NCBI GenBank assembly: GCA_002701545.1
Contig: NZVR01000185.1
Span: 1 to 36,995, forward strand
From: Blastopirellula sp.
Lineage (GTDB): Bacteria; Planctomycetota; Planctomycetia; Pirellulales; Pirellulaceae
DNA length: 36,995 nt
Reading direction: 5' to 3'
Shown here: one piece after another, positions 17,802 through 26,598 of the stretch
How the letters are laid out: each line of letters opens with the position of its first letter
Position numbering within the stretch: the first letter of the stretch is position 1
Program-made: the position numbers and the translations under genes
The notes under the pieces: model-generated
Told to the model about the DNA's origin: nothing
Databases searched by the model: none
The model's input: only the letters and a program-made list of their open reading frames with translations

Positions 17802-18533
17802 CTACCGATCTTCAGCATCTTCGGTCAATCGTTCGTAATACTTCTCAATCAACGCTTCGTATTTGGACAGAAACTGCTCTGATGCGGCATTCTGCATCTG
17901 TTCGCGAACTCGCACGGGAAGATGGCCCCACACTTCCTTCAGCATCTGCTCCAGTTCTTCACGTTGAACTTGGGCGTCCTCCGCCTCACCGTCCCGCATC
18001 TGACTCTCACTGGAAGCCTTGTTGCCCGCCTGATTGCCCTGCTGGTTCCCCTTCTTCTGAGGACCTGGTTTGCTGCCAGGTTTGGGTTTTCCTGCCTGCG
18101 GTTGCTGCTGCTTGGGTGACTGGCAATTACATTGTTTCTTGACCAACTGAATCATTTCCGTCAGTTCCGCCACAATCTGCTGTTGAATTCGCTGCGTTTT
18201 CTCGGCGGTTTCCTGTTCGGCAATCAGTTCCTCCACGGCCCGCATCCGATTCGCAATCTTAGTCAACGGATCTCCTTCTTCGCCGATGTCTTCACCGTCT
18301 CCCAACTGATCCAGGAGCGCATCATCCAAAGGATCGTCGCTACCTTTCGCTTTTTCCACCTCATCTTCCAGCGACAGGTCATCCAATCCTTCCAACAAAT
18401 CGCCTTCGAGGTCATCCAGCAGTTGCTGATCAAGTGACTTGTTGTCCTTGGTCGAGTCATCCTGGCCGTAACTCACCTGCCCGCCAAGCAACAAGCCGCA
18501 TACAACCAATCCGATCCACTTTGTCTTTCGCAT
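17802..18533 (-). CDS. Small exported acidic/coiled-coil protein, function unknown
   Basis: The protein has 243 residues from ATG 18533, two bases after the TGA of the upstream gene. AGGA within that gene's last codons serves as ribosome site. A GTG at 18539 overlapping the stop (GTGA) is the alternative. It has a signal peptide (about 4-23, ending VSYGQ), a very acidic Leu/Asp segment (about 30-90), a helical segment (about 90-135), a Gln/Lys/Pro/Gly-rich linker and a C-terminal helical region. No known domain is recognised. Tight coupling to the DUF4175-like gene suggests a periplasmic partner of it. Confidence 0.8.
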   Translation of the reverse strand: MRKTKWIGLVVCGLLLGGQVSYGQDDSTKDNKSLDQQLLDDLEGDLLEGLDDLSLEDEVEKAKGSDDPLDDALLDQLGDGEDIGEEGDPLTKIANRMRAVEELIAEQETAEKTQRIQQQIVAELTEMIQLVKKQCNCQSPKQQQPQAGKPKPGSKPGPQKKGNQQGNQAGNKASSESQMRDGEAEDAQVQREELEQMLKEVWGHLPVRVREQMQNAASEQFLSKYEALIEKYYERLTEDAEDR

Positions 18534-18535
18534 CT

Positions 18536-21500
18536 TCACTTATCCTGTTTGCTGGAAGTGCCTGCATCCAACTCCCGTAACAACTCGTCGTCCAAGCCTT
18601 CGTCGTCCAAGCCTTCGTCATCCCGCACGTCGGGCAGGTCCTCCGGATTGTCCTCCGGATTCTCCATCACCTGTTGTACAAGATTCAGAATCATCTCGGC
18701 CAACTTCCCTTGCTGTTCCGACAAATCCACCAGTTCGTCTGCCTGGGCATCGGTCAGCATGCCGCTCATCTGTCGCTGCTGTTCTAATTCTAACGTGCGG
18801 CGATTGACTTCCTCTTGCAATAATTTTACCAATTTCAGTTCGGCAAGTCTCTGGATTCCATCCGCGGGAGGCTGCTGATTCTGACCTCCCTCGCCTCCTT
18901 GCTGTTGCTGGGGTGGTTGCTGGGGCCCCTCCTTCAAGTCCGGCTTCAATGCCTCTTTCAACTGATTCAATCGCACCAATGCGTTGGCCTGAGCCTGTTG
19001 CGTATCTTGCCCGGTCTCCCGTCGCTCCAGTCCGCTTGCCGAGCGAGCCATTTCCTGCATCGCTCCGCGTAGCGCAAACACAAACGTTTCCGCTTGTTCC
19101 AGTTTTTCACTCAGCGCTCTCGCATCGTCGGCCATGAGCCGCTGTTCCGCCGCGAGATCCCCGACACTCGCAAGTTGTGAACGTTTCAAACTGCCGTCCT
19201 GGGATTCTCGTAGTGTCTCGAATTCCAGCGTCCGCTGATTCACGGTGGTCTGGCGTTTAATGAATCCGGTGATCGTCTGTTCGAGTCGCACGAGCTGCTC
19301 GTTGAGCAGATCTTGTTCTTTTTTCTGTGCCTCCTGCTGCAACTGCTGCTCCGCCTGCTCCAACAGTTTTTCACTTTGCTGAGCATTTTCCAAAGCCGAC
19401 TGCTGCTCGCCCTGCTGTCCCGCTTGAGCCCCCTGTTGCATCGTCGCGGCGGCTTCTTCCATGGTACTGCCGGGTTTTTCAGCGCGCAATCGCTGCAGCC
19501 GACGGCGCATCGCTTCCGCCTGCTTGGCGAGCTGTTCTTGTTCACGTGCCAAGCGCATCAGCTCACGTTGCTTGTCTGCTGGTTTTTTCTGCTGATCGCT
19601 TTCCAATGACTTGAGCTTACGTGTGAGCGCACTCTGCTGGGTTTTCAAATCGGCAACGTCCGCTTCTGCTTCTCTCAGCTTCTCCGTCAATCTTCCCAAT
19701 TCGCTTTCGCGACGATTCGACAACACGTCCTGAACTTCTTTGAGGCCGGCCATCGCTTGCTTCTGCAAGTTGGACGCTTGCCCTGCCTGCCCCTTCTCCA
19801 CGCTCCGGCCGCTTTCGCGCATCTGCGACGACACCGCATTACGGCGGGCGGCATCCAGTGCATCGGCGATGGTTGCGGCCGCCAAGGGATCCGTATCCGC
19901 GAGCTCTGCTTGCATCTTGTCCATACGGCTTTGCACACGATCAAAGCGACGAGCCAACTCCATTTGCCTCAATGCCAATTGACGCATCTCGGCCCGCTGC
20001 TGCGACTCTTCCTCATCGGTTGTCGTACCGAACATTTTCGCACGCTGCGATTGTGTTTGACTTTGCAACTCTTCTTGCTCGCGTCGGATGCGTCCCACTT
20101 CACGGGCAAATCGACGATAGTTATCCCACTGTGTGAGATCGCCGAGCAACGCCTCGAGTTTCTGAATCACTTGGCCTTGTCCGACCGTGGCCGCACTCAG
20201 GGAATCATTAATTTCCTTGAGTACCTGCGGATCCTCTGGTGACCCGCTGGCGCGTGCCACTTTCAGCGATCCAATCAACTCGCGCTGCACTGCGGGTATT
20301 TCCTGTCGTGCCATGCCATTGACGACATCCAAGATCTCCCGCAACTTACGGTACACTTCCGGCCGATCCACGCGGTTTGCGTTCAGGTCCTCTAACACTT
20401 CACGGATACGTGCCACAACGCTGTCAGATCCGCTGGTCAGCAGGCGCGTCACGCTCCGTTGATTTAATTCAGCACTTTGCAGTTGATCCACATCGGTACT
20501 GGCAATGACCTTCGTCTCGACAAGTTGCACTTGCAGTGACTCAGTTTGCGTACGAGCAGCATGCTGCAAGCGAAGCACTTCGGCCAGTTGACCCAGGATG
20601 GTGGATTGCCTGGCAGCGACACGATCTTCCAACTCATCAATGCTGATGATCGTAATGCGACGCGAACCACTCTCCCCAGCATTGGGCTTATAATCCCGCG
20701 CGCGGACATAGAAATCGAACTGTGTTCCGGCTGTCAACGTACCGGGTAAGGCATTCAATTCCCATTGATATTGGATATCGCGACTTTCACCGGTTAGCAC
20801 TGCCAGATCTTGCCCTGCGAAGTCGGGCGGATGCTCTGCTCGATACAATTCCACCACCTGCTCGCCCACATCTGTCTGGTCAGATCGCACGTACACAAGT
20901 TCCGCTGACGCAATTCCCAAATCATCTTTAACCAGCGCCGCAATCGGCACGTTCGCCTCCGCGGTCAAAAATTTGGGACCGGCCGGTTTTTCCAATGCGA
21001 CACTTGGGGCAAGATCCTTGATTGCCCGGACTTCCCACTGTTGCTCACTGCGGCCGACTAATCCCTCGGTGTCCACCAGATCCAGCCAGAACGTATCCGA
21101 CTCTGCGATCTCCCAGGGTGTGTTCGTTGCTTCATCGCCTCCCGGTAACCAAAACGAAAGGCCATCGGCTCCCACTTGAACCTCGACATCCAAAGGTCTT
21201 TCATCACTCTCTCGGCGGAGCAGCACCTGACGCACAGGTTTGGTAACCTGACCTCGGATCCCAATCTTCGACCCGATCAGAACGCGCGTTGTCGCAGCCA
21301 GTTCCTCCACGGGTAAACCACTGTAAACCGGAGGATCAATCCGCGTCGACACGCTGACCGTTCGCGGTGGTTCGACAATTTCCAGGTCTTGCCAGTTCAT
21401 GGCCTGATCATCGCCACCTCGCGCACGGAACTGGAAATTTTTGGTGACATTCGTCAGTCGTAATTCGGCAACATTTTTCGACAGAACAACAGGTGGCTCG

Positions 21501-22216
21501 ACGTCGATTTGGCTGCGCCCCTCAACCCGATATTCGACCACCACGTCGTCAGGCAATGCGCCATTCGCATCCACCAGTGTCGCCACGAAGTCTTGTCCGG
21601 CAGCCAGACGGTGAGGCGTATCCTGAAATTTCAACTCGTGGCGCCGTGGCCAATCCTCGCTACCCCAGGGGATCACCATGCGTTTCAGTGCCAAGCCGGA
21701 TGCCGTGGTATTCCAGCCACCAATCAATGCAGCAACAAGGCAAACTCCCACCGCCATGACGGTTGCCTTGGTCGCGCGTGAACGGTCCAAGCAGGCCCCG
21801 AAATCGTACTCTGCCAGCCGCGCTGTCGCTTCCGCCACCACGGCGCGTCGCAATTCAGGGGATCCGGCTGTCGGATCATCCTCTGTCTGCTGCAAAAACT
21901 CCATGGTGCTCGACAGACGGTCACCGCAATCCGGCAGGTGTTGCTCGATGCGACGCGCCAACGCGACATCGCTGATCCGAAAGCGCCAAGCAGGCTGAAC
22001 GAACCAATACGCAGCCCAAACAGCGACAGCCACCACACTCAGTGACAAAATGACCCGGACACCCGTATCGCTAATGCGACAGGTGTAATCGATCAACCCA
22101 GCCAACAGGACAGCGCTTACGACCATCGCTGCGAATCGCGCGACCCCCTGCTGGAACAGCAGGCGATGCGCTCGCGCACCAACAGCACGTACTTGTTTTT
22201 GCAGCGGATGTAACAT
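18536..22216 (-). CDS. Giant DUF4175-like membrane and coiled-coil protein
   Basis: The protein has 1226 residues. The N-terminal part has three predicted membrane segments (about 28-45, 53-73, 151-168), followed by periplasmic Ig-like beta segments up to about 530. Then come about 600 residues of heptad-rich, Gln/Glu/Arg-rich coiled coil. The tail is very acidic and includes the duplicated D-D-E-G-L block, encoded by a 15-bp DNA repeat near 18588-18617. The layout resembles DUF4175 proteins found beside vWA/Bat genes. A scaffold spanning the periplasm is an inference. It follows the vWA gene by 73 bp and is coupled to the next gene. Confidence 0.85.
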   Translation of the reverse strand: MLHPLQKQVRAVGARAHRLLFQQGVARFAAMVVSAVLLAGLIDYTCRISDTGVRVILSLSVVAVAVWAAYWFVQPAWRFRISDVALARRIEQHLPDCGDRLSSTMEFLQQTEDDPTAGSPELRRAVVAEATARLAEYDFGACLDRSRATKATVMAVGVCLVAALIGGWNTTASGLALKRMVIPWGSEDWPRRHELKFQDTPHRLAAGQDFVATLVDANGALPDDVVVEYRVEGRSQIDVEPPVVLSKNVAELRLTNVTKNFQFRARGGDDQAMNWQDLEIVEPPRTVSVSTRIDPPVYSGLPVEELAATTRVLIGSKIGIRGQVTKPVRQVLLRRESDERPLDVEVQVGADGLSFWLPGGDEATNTPWEIAESDTFWLDLVDTEGLVGRSEQQWEVRAIKDLAPSVALEKPAGPKFLTAEANVPIAALVKDDLGIASAELVYVRSDQTDVGEQVVELYRAEHPPDFAGQDLAVLTGESRDIQYQWELNALPGTLTAGTQFDFYVRARDYKPNAGESGSRRITIISIDELEDRVAARQSTILGQLAEVLRLQHAARTQTESLQVQLVETKVIASTDVDQLQSAELNQRSVTRLLTSGSDSVVARIREVLEDLNANRVDRPEVYRKLREILDVVNGMARQEIPAVQRELIGSLKVARASGSPEDPQVLKEINDSLSAATVGQGQVIQKLEALLGDLTQWDNYRRFAREVGRIRREQEELQSQTQSQRAKMFGTTTDEEESQQRAEMRQLALRQMELARRFDRVQSRMDKMQAELADTDPLAAATIADALDAARRNAVSSQMRESGRSVEKGQAGQASNLQKQAMAGLKEVQDVLSNRRESELGRLTEKLREAEADVADLKTQQSALTRKLKSLESDQQKKPADKQRELMRLAREQEQLAKQAEAMRRRLQRLRAEKPGSTMEEAAATMQQGAQAGQQGEQQSALENAQQSEKLLEQAEQQLQQEAQKKEQDLLNEQLVRLEQTITGFIKRQTTVNQRTLEFETLRESQDGSLKRSQLASVGDLAAEQRLMADDARALSEKLEQAETFVFALRGAMQEMARSASGLERRETGQDTQQAQANALVRLNQLKEALKPDLKEGPQQPPQQQQGGEGGQNQQPPADGIQRLAELKLVKLLQEEVNRRTLELEQQRQMSGMLTDAQADELVDLSEQQGKLAEMILNLVQQVMENPEDNPEDLPDVRDDEGLDDEGLDDELLRELDAGTSSKQDK

Positions 22217-22289
22217 AGGTGACCTGCCCTATTAGATCATCGTCTTTTATTAGACCATCATTCAGCTGGTGTCGCGACAGGAATTCGAT

Positions 22290-24707
22290 TTACAACAGGC
22301 CGACGCGCTTCCTCAGTAGCCACTCGGAAACCAACAAGGTGATGAACAAGCCAGCCAACAGGGAAGAATTCCAGATCGGCTGTGGGGCAAGTGGTTGGAT
22401 CCGGACTTCCCGACCTGCGGGCAAGTCTTTCCATAGCTGATCAGCCGCCGAAACGGGGTAAAACTCACCCCGCGATGCCTTAGCGGCCAACCGCAGATCT
22501 TCTCCATCCATCTCCAGACGCGTCCGCTCGCCGGGCGGCGCCGTCACCAGAAACTCGCGTGCCGGAGGTTGTCCTTCCAAGGTTGGCGTTGCCATCCAGG
22601 CCCGGTAGTCACCTTCGGGCAGGTCGGTCGCCACACCTTCGAAATATCCTCGCCGATTGGCATCCCTCGACAAACGGACTTGTCTTCGCTTACCCCCATC
22701 GCGCTCCACAATGACGGTCACACCATCATCCTGCACCGGAGCCAAACGCTCGTCAAAGAAACGGACGGCCAACCGAACCGGTTCGCCACGACGATATGTG
22801 TCCTGGTCAAACGGCATCTCTGCACCGCGGTCCTTGCCCAACAACTTGCTACGGCTCAGGTAGCGTAACATCTGGATCCAGTAGCGGGTGTAATATTGGC
22901 GCCCATCCTCGTGCCGGGACCAGCGATAGGACTCATCAGTCAAATGCAAAATCACTTTGCCGGCGCCGACATACTGCCAGACCACCACCGGTAAATTCTC
23001 ACCCGTCGTGCCTGTCCGCGTCGGGTGGACAGCCAAGACGCGGGCTGCCGGTCTGCGATCAGGAGCTTCGATGAACCAATACAAAGGTGGCATGGACCGC
23101 CACGCCTGGCTGCTTTGCATGGCATTCTCACCAATCTGTAACATCGGCGAGTTCATCCCCAAACCGGTTGGCTGCGTGACAAACTCGAACTGTTCATCCA
23201 GATTCAATGTCGAGTCCGGCATCACTGCCGTGTCGAGATTGATAGGCAGCAGTGAGGCCAACGGCGTATCGCGATAAGCCAGCGGTGTATTTTGGGGGCC
23301 CGACAAAAAAACGATACCACCACCACGCTCTCGAACAAAGGCATCGATATTCTGCATCACACTACGATTCAGAAACGACGGATTCACATCACCAAAAATA
23401 ATGACGTCATACGCAAACAGCTCTTCGCGGGTCACGGGAAAGACACGCGTCGCCGAAGCGTCCTGTGCTGCATACTCGGCATCGGCCTCATGCAACACGG
23501 TTGTCAATTCGATCGCTTTCTCTGTCTCCGATCCCTGTTTAAGAATCCGTTCCAACATTGACTTCAAAAACTGAAATTCGTGACTTGCGTAGTCCTGGAC
23601 CAGCAACACGCGCAGCGTCTCGTCACGTACTTGAACAGTTTCTGTTTTACGGTTGTTCTCTAGACTGGCTTCTCCTGCCAGCTGGTCCGCTTCGACCACA
23701 TACTCAAAGTCGCCTTGCTCCGTCGGCCGATGCGACAGGCGCACGGACTGCAACCGCGTTTCCTCGTCGAGATCGATTTCCGTTTCTGCCAAAATCTCGG
23801 ATTCACCTTGGCGTTTAAGACGCAGCTTAAGTTTTTCTCCTGCGTAACCACTGGCGGTCACTTTGAAATCAAAGTTGACGACATCATTAACAAACACCAT
23901 GTCGTCCACCACCAACTCACTGAGACGCACGTCTCGCGGCGCTTGCTCGCTACCCAGACCCACGACGTACAGTGGCACCGCCTTGCGTCGTGCATACTCA
24001 GCCACTTCACCAAGCGACTTGCCTTCCGTCGTCACACCATCGGTAAGCAGCACCACGGCAGCGGTGGGTCGACCGCGTTGTGTTTCCAGAATATCTCTCA
24101 AGCCATCGCCCAGCCGACTTGCTTCCTGATTCGAATCCAGCTGCTCGATCACTTGCGACAGCGTCTCCGGATCCTCTGTGGACGCCACACGTGCTGATCC
24201 GCCCACCCGAAAAAACTTGACGTTATAGCGGGCCTGCAAGGCGCGCAGCGATTGGCTGTCATTCTCCAGTAACAAGACTTTCGCCAAATTGGCGCGCGTG
24301 AGCTCCTGAAAACCACCGGCTTCGATCTTGGCGAGCAGTTCGGTGCGGACTTTTTCCTCGTCGTAATGATCGACCAACATCATGCTCTCGGAGTCGTCCA
24401 CGACAACGACGATATCCGGTAGGTCGGTCTTGTGCTGGTTTCGCATCCAGCCGTACATCATGAACACCACAATCAGAACCAGCGCGGTACGTATGGAAAT
24501 CAACAACACGTTCCACAGCGCGGATCCGGAACTGCGTTCGCGCAGGTAGATGGCAACAATCCATGCCAAAGCCCCCATTACGACCAGCAAGGTGACCCAC
24601 GGCGCGAACGGCCAAGTGTGCGAAATGGTGGTTTGAAGGCCCTCACCCGCCTCCGTCGATTCCTTGCCGTACAGGGCGTCAACGATCTTAATAAAGAATT
24701 CGTTCAT
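22290..24707 (-). CDS. Membrane vWA protein with glutamine-amidotransferase-like domain (Bat-like)
   Basis: The protein has 805 residues from ATG 24707; the frame reaches TTG 24746, but that extension is not conserved-looking. There are two membrane segments near 36-55 and 65-86. A vWA domain follows with an intact MIDAS D-D-S-E-S (D104, S106, S108) and a later LLTDG. Next come beta-rich periplasmic segments and a Rossmann/amidotransferase-like segment (VIIFGDV, then GGGIVFLSGPQ), probably without the catalytic Cys. A C-terminal membrane helix lies in the last 25 residues. This is the layout of BatA/BatB-type proteins, which usually work with MoxR ATPases. No moxR or DUF58 gene is adjacent: the upstream neighbour is divergent rph. 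A candidate promoter lies at 24761-24791. Confidence 0.86.
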   Translation of the reverse strand: MNEFFIKIVDALYGKESTEAGEGLQTTISHTWPFAPWVTLLVVMGALAWIVAIYLRERSSGSALWNVLLISIRTALVLIVVFMMYGWMRNQHKTDLPDIVVVVDDSESMMLVDHYDEEKVRTELLAKIEAGGFQELTRANLAKVLLLENDSQSLRALQARYNVKFFRVGGSARVASTEDPETLSQVIEQLDSNQEASRLGDGLRDILETQRGRPTAAVVLLTDGVTTEGKSLGEVAEYARRKAVPLYVVGLGSEQAPRDVRLSELVVDDMVFVNDVVNFDFKVTASGYAGEKLKLRLKRQGESEILAETEIDLDEETRLQSVRLSHRPTEQGDFEYVVEADQLAGEASLENNRKTETVQVRDETLRVLLVQDYASHEFQFLKSMLERILKQGSETEKAIELTTVLHEADAEYAAQDASATRVFPVTREELFAYDVIIFGDVNPSFLNRSVMQNIDAFVRERGGGIVFLSGPQNTPLAYRDTPLASLLPINLDTAVMPDSTLNLDEQFEFVTQPTGLGMNSPMLQIGENAMQSSQAWRSMPPLYWFIEAPDRRPAARVLAVHPTRTGTTGENLPVVVWQYVGAGKVILHLTDESYRWSRHEDGRQYYTRYWIQMLRYLSRSKLLGKDRGAEMPFDQDTYRRGEPVRLAVRFFDERLAPVQDDGVTVIVERDGGKRRQVRLSRDANRRGYFEGVATDLPEGDYRAWMATPTLEGQPPAREFLVTAPPGERTRLEMDGEDLRLAAKASRGEFYPVSAADQLWKDLPAGREVRIQPLAPQPIWNSSLLAGLFITLLVSEWLLRKRVGLL

Positions 24708-24760
24708 GCTGCCGAAATACAGATTGTTCCCCTCTGCCTTCCCCAATGCGCCAATGCTTC

Positions 24761-24791
24761 ATTGTAGCAGCTTCGGTAGGTGCAGCGGCAA
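24761..24791 (-). promoter_or_regulatory. Candidate promoter for the vWA/DUF4175 gene run
   Basis: On the minus strand, TTGCCG (24791-24786) and TACAAT (24766-24761) are 19 bases apart. The -10 matches at 5/6; the spacing is longer than ideal. The predicted start lies about 47 bases before ATG 24707. Confidence 0.4.
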
Positions 24792-24901
24792 GTCTCCATA
24801 GCCGTTTCCAAAACAAATGCCCCTCCGCGTTGACGTATCGTGACGCTCGGGTATGTTGACCCGTTTCCCGTTCTCCAAAGCACCCAGACGGCTGATCTTC
24901 C

Positions 24902-25624
24902 ATGACACGTCAACACGACGAATTACGCTCCATCTCGATCCAGCGCAACTTCACCAGAACAGCGGCGGGCAGCGTGCTGTTCCAAGCCGGAGGTACGACG
25001 GTCCTTTGCACAGCCAGCATTGATGCCAGCGTACCACCTTGGCTCGAAGGCAAAGGAAAAGGCTGGATCACAGCCGAATACAACATGCTGCCCGGCAGCA
25101 CGAGCCCCCGAAAAAAACGTGATCGCGGTGGCAAAGTCGACGGTCGCACCACAGAAATTCAACGCTTGATCGCTCGCAGCTTTCGCGCGACAGCCGACCT
25201 GGAAGCGCTCGGAGAACAGCTGATCACGGTCGACTGCGATGTACTGGAAGCTGACGGCGGCACGCGAACGGCCAGCATCACCGGCGGCTTTATCGCCCTG
25301 GTGGACGCCATACGCTCGATCCAACACGCGCTACCAAATCCCGACGTCTTTCCTCTGCGCGACAGTGTGGCGGCCGTCAGTGTGGGTGTCGTCAGTGAGC
25401 AACTCACGCTGGACTTGGATTATGAGAAGGACTACGCGGCGGACGTTGATATGAATGTCGTCATGACAGGAGGCGGGCGCTTCATCGAAGTTCAAGGGAC
25501 CGGAGAAGAAGCGACGTTTTCGGAAGAAGACCTGCAAGGCTTGATCCGCCTGGCCAAAACCGGGATCCAGCAACTGACCGCACAGCAAGCCGCTGCCTGT
25601 GGCGCTGACTGGCCGTTCTCGTAA
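24902..25624 (+). CDS. rph: Ribonuclease PH
   Basis: The protein has 240 residues, the family's normal length. RNase PH is a phosphorolytic 3'-5' exoribonuclease that trims tRNA 3' ends. Visible hallmarks are the N-terminal D-E-L-R (usually D-G-R), TTVLCTAS, AEYNMLPGST, DGRTTEIQRLI, the phosphate-binding GGTRTASITGG (119-129), and the D-Y-x-x-D-x-x-A-x-V-D-M-N-V-V-M-T block (about 173-189) carrying the catalytic Asp. It is transcribed alone and diverges from the vWA gene. It ends 36 bp before a tandem repeat array that separates it from the convergent ABC ATPase gene. Confidence 0.96.
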   Translation: MTRQHDELRSISIQRNFTRTAAGSVLFQAGGTTVLCTASIDASVPPWLEGKGKGWITAEYNMLPGSTSPRKKRDRGGKVDGRTTEIQRLIARSFRATADLEALGEQLITVDCDVLEADGGTRTASITGGFIALVDAIRSIQHALPNPDVFPLRDSVAAVSVGVVSEQLTLDLDYEKDYAADVDMNVVMTGGGRFIEVQGTGEEATFSEEDLQGLIRLAKTGIQQLTAQQAAACGADWPFS

Positions 25625-25660
25625 ACGCGACCCCGGACTGTTGACGGAAAGCACGCGCGC

Positions 25661-25736
25661 AACCGAGACCATTCACTCCAACCGAGACCATTCACTCCGA
25701 TCGAGACCATTCACTCCGATCGAGACCGTTCACTCC
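25661..25736. repeat. Four 19-bp tandem repeats between convergent genes
   Basis: Units at 25661-25679, 25680-25698, 25699-25717 and 25718-25736 share the core CGAGACCATTCACTCC. Units 1 and 2 are identical. Units 3 and 4 begin GAT instead of AAC, and unit 4 has one further change. The stop codon of the minus-strand ABC ATPase gene (25730-25732) is inside unit 4. There are no spacers, so this is not a CRISPR array. Confidence 0.92.
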
Positions 25737-26410
25737 GATTCGGGGCGTAGCCTGCCTTCGTCAATATAAAACCGCTCTGGAAACAACTCTGCCAGTTCGC
25801 GACTGTGTGTCACGGCGACTAACATGGCATTTTCCTCTTGCTGCAACTTCAGTAAGAGTTCGGCGATCTTCCCGGCCGTCGTGCGATCTAGATTTCCTGT
25901 CGGCTCGTCTGCCAGCAACAATCGCGGCTTGTTTAACAGCGCGCGTGCGACCCCCACTCGCTGGCGTTCACCCCCGGACAATTCTGCCGGGCGGTGCTGC
26001 AAACGCTCCGACAATCCAACGCGCTCTAACAAGTCGCGCGCTCGGTCGACCACATCCGGAGTCGGGGTCCCATTGGCAAGTGCCGGAATCAACGTGTTCT
26101 CCAAAACATCGAGCTGCGGTAACAGATGGTGATCTTGAAACACAAAGCCAATGTTTTCGTTACGAAAACGCGCCAACGATGGCTGATCCAGAGCAAACGG
26201 ATCTTGCTCCGCAAGTTGCAGAGAGCCGGACGTCGGCTGATCCAACGTCCCTAGAATGTGTAATAAAGTGCTCTTACCCGAACCACTGGGCCCGAGGATT
26301 GCCGCTGTCTGACCAGGAGATAAACGCAACGACGCCTCATGCAACACCACCAACGGGTCGCTCAGTGTCGGGAATTCCTTATTCACCTTGTCAACAATTA
26401 AATCAGCCAT
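25730..26410 (-). CDS. LolD/MacB-like ABC transporter ATP-binding protein
   Basis: The protein has 226 residues from ATG 26410, with GGGA upstream; the frame extends to 26521 without domain support. A complete ABC ATPase is seen: Walker A GPSGSGKST (40-48), Q-loop Q92, signature LSGGE (144-148), Walker B LLLADEP (164-170) and H-loop H202. Length and the RNENIGFVFQDHHLLPQL region fit the LolD/MacB/FtsE class, which drives lipoprotein release or similar mechanotransmission with a separate permease. No permease gene is adjacent, so its partner must be elsewhere. The 3' end runs into the 19-bp repeats. Confidence 0.92.
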   Translation of the reverse strand: MADLIVDKVNKEFPTLSDPLVVLHEASLRLSPGQTAAILGPSGSGKSTLLHILGTLDQPTSGSLQLAEQDPFALDQPSLARFRNENIGFVFQDHHLLPQLDVLENTLIPALANGTPTPDVVDRARDLLERVGLSERLQHRPAELSGGERQRVGVARALLNKPRLLLADEPTGNLDRTTAGKIAELLLKLQQEENAMLVAVTHSRELAELFPERFYIDEGRLRPESE

Positions 26411-26598
26411 CACGGTTCCCGTCCTTTCTGCTTGCACACGACACGTAATGTCGCGGAAAATCGATAGCGACTCAAGTGCCCGCAACAACGGTGCGCGGTA
26501 TGCTTGGTCGCGGGCAGCCACCTGTGCGCGCCCGCACCTCGAGATTTAACCGCAAATCTGCTGACACTGAGCGCCCCGTCGCTCACGAAAGGCCCGCT

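Noticed and set aside
22230-22260. Imperfect direct repeat TATTAGATCATC / TATTAGACCATC after the vWA stop
   Set aside because: Only 11 of 12 bases match and the copies are spaced; too short to claim as part of the 3'-end repeat pattern.
25661-25736. CRISPR array or attachment site
   Set aside because: Units are directly contiguous without spacers, and there are no cas or integrase genes nearby.
26447-26475. Promoter TTGAGT-17-GACATT for the ABC ATPase
   Set aside because: The -10 matches only 3/6; too weak to list as a feature.
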